A stretch of 64,000 bases of DNA from Enoplosus armatus (lineage: Eukaryota > Chordata > Actinopteri > Centrarchiformes > Enoplosidae): contig NC_092194.1 of assembly GCF_043641665.1 (NCBI RefSeq), positions 12,563,298 to 12,627,297 on the forward strand, in the 5' to 3' direction. The position numbers were made by a program, and so were the translations under genes. The notes under the pieces are model-generated. The model was not told the origin of the DNA. It worked only from the letters and a program-made list of their open reading frames with translations, and searched no databases. This document shows positions 62,201 to 64,000 of the stretch, piece after piece; position 1 is the first letter of the stretch, and every line of letters begins with the position of its first letter.

Positions 62201-62291
62201 TTGTGGCCTTCTGCTTCTTCTGTCGGCTCTTCACATGGCCATCCGCCTTGTGGAGGTACGGAAGAAGCTCCTGTTCGTAACGACATTCCCC
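56218..62291 (-). CDS. fancm: Fanconi anemia group M protein (FANCM), C-terminal two thirds, eleven exons
   Basis: Minus-strand exons: 62291-60320, 60212-60124, 59478-59410, 59234-59115, 58727-58556, 58394-58288, 58185-57689, 57612-57525, 57427-57079, 56740-56446 and 56344-56218 (TAG). All junctions are AG/GT with matching phase; 3885 bp give 1294 residues. FANCM is an ATP-dependent branch-migrating translocase that anchors the Fanconi core complex at stalled forks and crosslinks. Its N-terminal DEAH helicase (roughly 700 residues in human) lies right of the window. The first visible codons, GECRYEQELLPYLH, match the human exon junction. Also visible are a FANCF-binding (MM1-like) motif SMDLFGDDEAFLQM, an RMI-binding (MM2) motif DYFSVNFDLGY, acidic linkers, an ERCC4-type nuclease-like domain and a C-terminal helix-hairpin-helix region (AEEIYRFLRYSCDSF). 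The gene is tail-to-tail with slc25a29. Confidence 0.96.
56417..56436. repeat. (AC)10 next to a fancm splice donor
   Basis: Ten CA units. On the minus strand they read (GU)10 starting nine bases into the 101-base last fancm intron, just after GTAAAGGAA. Confidence 0.95.
56741..57078 (-). other. fancm intron with a MITE-like scrap
   Basis: A 338-base intron in which about 56888-56964 (GGGTGCAGCTAATGAATAG ... ATTAATCG) belongs to the dispersed AT-rich repeat family. Confidence 0.7.
57079..57427 (-). CDS. fancm: fancm exon with ERCC4-type nuclease-like domain
   Basis: It encodes GPVCILVDSRCISSGVELMS, YFIVSNRMAAERHSQSDLAQ and FERVCLIVEKDRTKPG. This is the XPF/ERCC4 fold, which in FANCM pairs with FAAP24 and is catalytically dead. 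The catalytic ERKxxxD equivalent reads ERHSQSD, so the key lysine is replaced by histidine, as expected for a pseudonuclease. The Asp in LVDSR is retained. Confidence 0.94.
58728..59114 (-). other. fancm intron
   Basis: A 387-base intron with nothing recognisable. Confidence 0.8.
59479..60123 (-). other. fancm intron mostly occupied by a repeat
   Basis: A 645-base intron. About 59828-60101 is one of the longer copies of the AT-rich family (GCTGCAATGATTAG ... AAGCTGCAGACC). Confidence 0.7.
59828..60101. repeat. AT-rich MITE-like family, copy
   Basis: AAAGCTGCAATGATTAG at one end and AATAAGCTGCAGACC at the other, with TATAGACCAAATGATTAATT inside. The clearest near full-length copy, with candidate terminal ends. 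Confidence 0.65.
60320..62291 (-). CDS. fancm: fancm large central exon (MM1/MM2 region)
   Basis: A 1972 bp exon from acceptor TTCAG to donor CCAG|GTTTGT. It is mostly acidic, low-complexity sequence. Conserved islands are VILANVAELLSRSPPSL (similar to human VLANVERFLSYSPPPL), SMDLFGDDEAFLQMTI (about 61146-61200; probable FANCF contact) and DYFSVNFDLGYSLEDSEEE (about 60721-60777; RMI1/RMI2 contact, with both key aromatic positions kept). An Asp7 tract is encoded by a GAT/GAC repeat at about 61597-61617. Confidence 0.95.
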
Positions 62292-64000
62292 CTGAACACA
62301 AACACAAACACACAGAGAAGTGTTAATCTAATCAGGAAGTGTCCTATGAAGAGATGTCACATTGCTGCCACACATGGAGCACATTCAAAAGTCTGATGTA
62401 ACGTTTCCCATTTATTTGTTTTTCTAAAACATCAAGGAAGACAGACATAATAAAAAGGAGAACATCATTATAAATCTGCCCACACACAGTAGTCATCCGG
62501 CACCTGTCGTCTGTGTAAACCATATGACATGGAAGTGATTCATCCAGAGTGGTATCCTGCTTGGGCCAACAGGGTGCCATCGAACCTGTGACCAGCAGGA
62601 GGACGAAGGATGAAGATGAAGATGCTCAGTGAACAGAAAGGAAAGAAAAAGATGCCTAATGTAGCAAGAGCAAGAGGAGGGTGTGTGTATGGAGAGCCAA
62701 ATACTGGTTTTGTCTGGAAAGAGGGCAATAAAAACTAAATGAAGGGAGACCATATGTCTTTGTGTTAAATAATGCTTCACACTTAATAGAGTGGGAATGA
62801 TTTGAATGGGAACAAATGGCTCCAAGTGTTGTTAAATATGGGAAACTGAGTATAAAAGACCTTTCAGTGAGGGAATTGGCCAAAGCTCACCTGAAAAAGT
62901 GTTTCCACCTTTATTCTGTTATAAAACTGTGCATCAGTGCAGACGACTGAGCTTCATGCATGCCACTTTGACAGGCCACACGGGCCTTTTGATCCAGATG
63001 GATTTGGTAAGACCCTGCTGTGTCTCAAATATATATGTTTCTTTAAAATTAAATCCTTTCTGTCTGCCGCTGACCTGGTCAAAGTTAGTCATGCCCTAAT
63101 TTCATCCTGTCTTGATTATTTAACTTGTACACAGCATGCAGTAAAAAAGCCCTACATTGTCACCACAAGCCTTTTCACTGGAACGACAAGAAGAGAACAT
63201 ATCACCCCAATAATCAAAATCAATCAAAGTGATCTTGATTGTGAATTAATTATGTCATTATCTCCAGAAGACAAAGTGTCATTATTTTGAGATCTCAAGG
63301 AAATTATTCCTTTATCATGGGAAAACCACATTTGTTATTTCGATATAATGACATAAATAACTTGTGATCTCAAGAAAACAAATAAGATTTACTTGTTATA
63401 ACGGGAAAATGGAGGAAATAAAATGTTTGAATCCAAGGCCGCTTAGGGCTTGGTAAAGTTATAGTTCAAGAGACATGATTTTATACTAGAAATCTCGTAC
63501 TTTTTTCCCTGCCAACTGTGGCCTTAATATTCCCAAATATTAAAATAAGACTAAGCATCTACAGTCATGCGGCTCTGTGAGGCTGTAATTAGAGAGAGGA
63601 GGTGCTTTGAGCGAAAAGCTAACGTTGGCGTGCCAATATGCTCACAATGACAATGCTAAAATGCTGCAAACACAGCTGAGGCTGATGGGAAAGTCATTGG
63701 TAATAGATAGATATTTGGTCATAAAGTACTGGACAAATTAAAATTTTTGACCTAGATGAAATGTTCACAGTGATTACAATTCATCTTGAGGTAGAACATG
63801 AATGTGTTAATTGCGATTAATTTTGCATCATCAGAAGGTTTTATAACATTGTGTAACTACAGTAAAATAGTTATCGTTGTCATTATGTGGCATGAACTGA
63901 ATGTACTAAATCATTTCAATTCTTGATCAGCAGGTTTCTACTTACATACTTTCAGTATGAAGGACAATGTGTCCTCGGCGGTTTTTATTGTTCACTTGTT
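62292..64000 (-). other. fancm intron running off the window, with a LINE scrap
   Basis: The exon preceding GECRYEQ should encode the conserved helicase-distal segment that in human ends MIEGMRHEE. I could not find it here, so the intron probably extends beyond 64000. It holds a degenerate reverse-transcriptase fragment on the plus strand at about 63035-63220. Confidence 0.6.
63035..63220 (+). pseudogene. LINE reverse-transcriptase remnant
   Basis: The plus strand encodes SFLSAADLVKVSHALISS, then CLDY, then TGTTRREHITPII. This matches the C-terminal part of fish L2-type reverse transcriptases (a '..HAFI.SRLDYCN...' block and '..RR.HITPVL'). It is short and frame-damaged, inside a fancm intron on the opposite strand. 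Confidence 0.6.

Noticed and set aside
62493..62825. 110-codon minus frame next to the first visible fancm exon
   Set aside because: Tested as the preceding fancm exon; it lacks the conserved residues expected before GECRYEQ and is low-complexity.

Overview
The window is vertebrate, most likely percomorph teleost, genomic DNA. The evidence is spliced genes with GT-AG introns, long (CA)n microsatellites, teleost-type dispersed repeats and five genes whose translations align throughout with vertebrate orthologues recalled from memory. No bacterial, viral or CRISPR content was seen.

Layout, left to right. (1) begain (+), 48..~21980: the last four coding exons visible here, with a 12 kb intron and a 2.3 kb 3' UTR; the 5' end lies left of the window. 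(2) wdr25 (-), six coding exons from 40898 down to 23480, convergent with begain. (3) wars1 (+), ten coding exons 42464..45562, head-to-head with wdr25 across a compact divergent promoter (about 41.4-42.1 kb) that holds a consensus interferon-stimulated response element. (4) slc25a29 (+), four coding exons 47772..53384, with a roughly 2 kb 3' UTR. (5) fancm (-), eleven coding exons from 62291 down to 56218, tail-to-tail with slc25a29; the N-terminal helicase half lies right of the window. Phases join cleanly in all five genes (1431 bp wars1, 933 bp slc25a29, 1542 bp wdr25, 3885 bp visible fancm, 1800 bp of whole codons visible begain), so every exon list is internally consistent.

The order begain-wdr25-wars1-slc25a29 matches human 14q32.2 (next to DLK1), except that no slc25a47 lies between wars1 and slc25a29, and fancm sits where the human region continues towards YY1. 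The genes are functionally unrelated: a postsynaptic density protein, a PRP17-like WD40 protein, cytosolic tryptophanyl-tRNA synthetase, a mitochondrial basic amino-acid carrier and a DNA crosslink-repair translocase. They are linked by synteny, not by a shared pathway.

The non-coding remainder is introns and short intergenic DNA with microsatellites, a minisatellite, two families of non-autonomous elements, LINE reverse-transcriptase remnants and a LINE-type 3' tail. I found no new biological system. The points most worth a second look are a (UG)30-U5 tract against a wdr25 3' splice site that resembles the CFTR exon 9 acceptor, a nested long inverted repeat in a wdr25 intron, and the ISRE in the wdr25/wars1 promoter.
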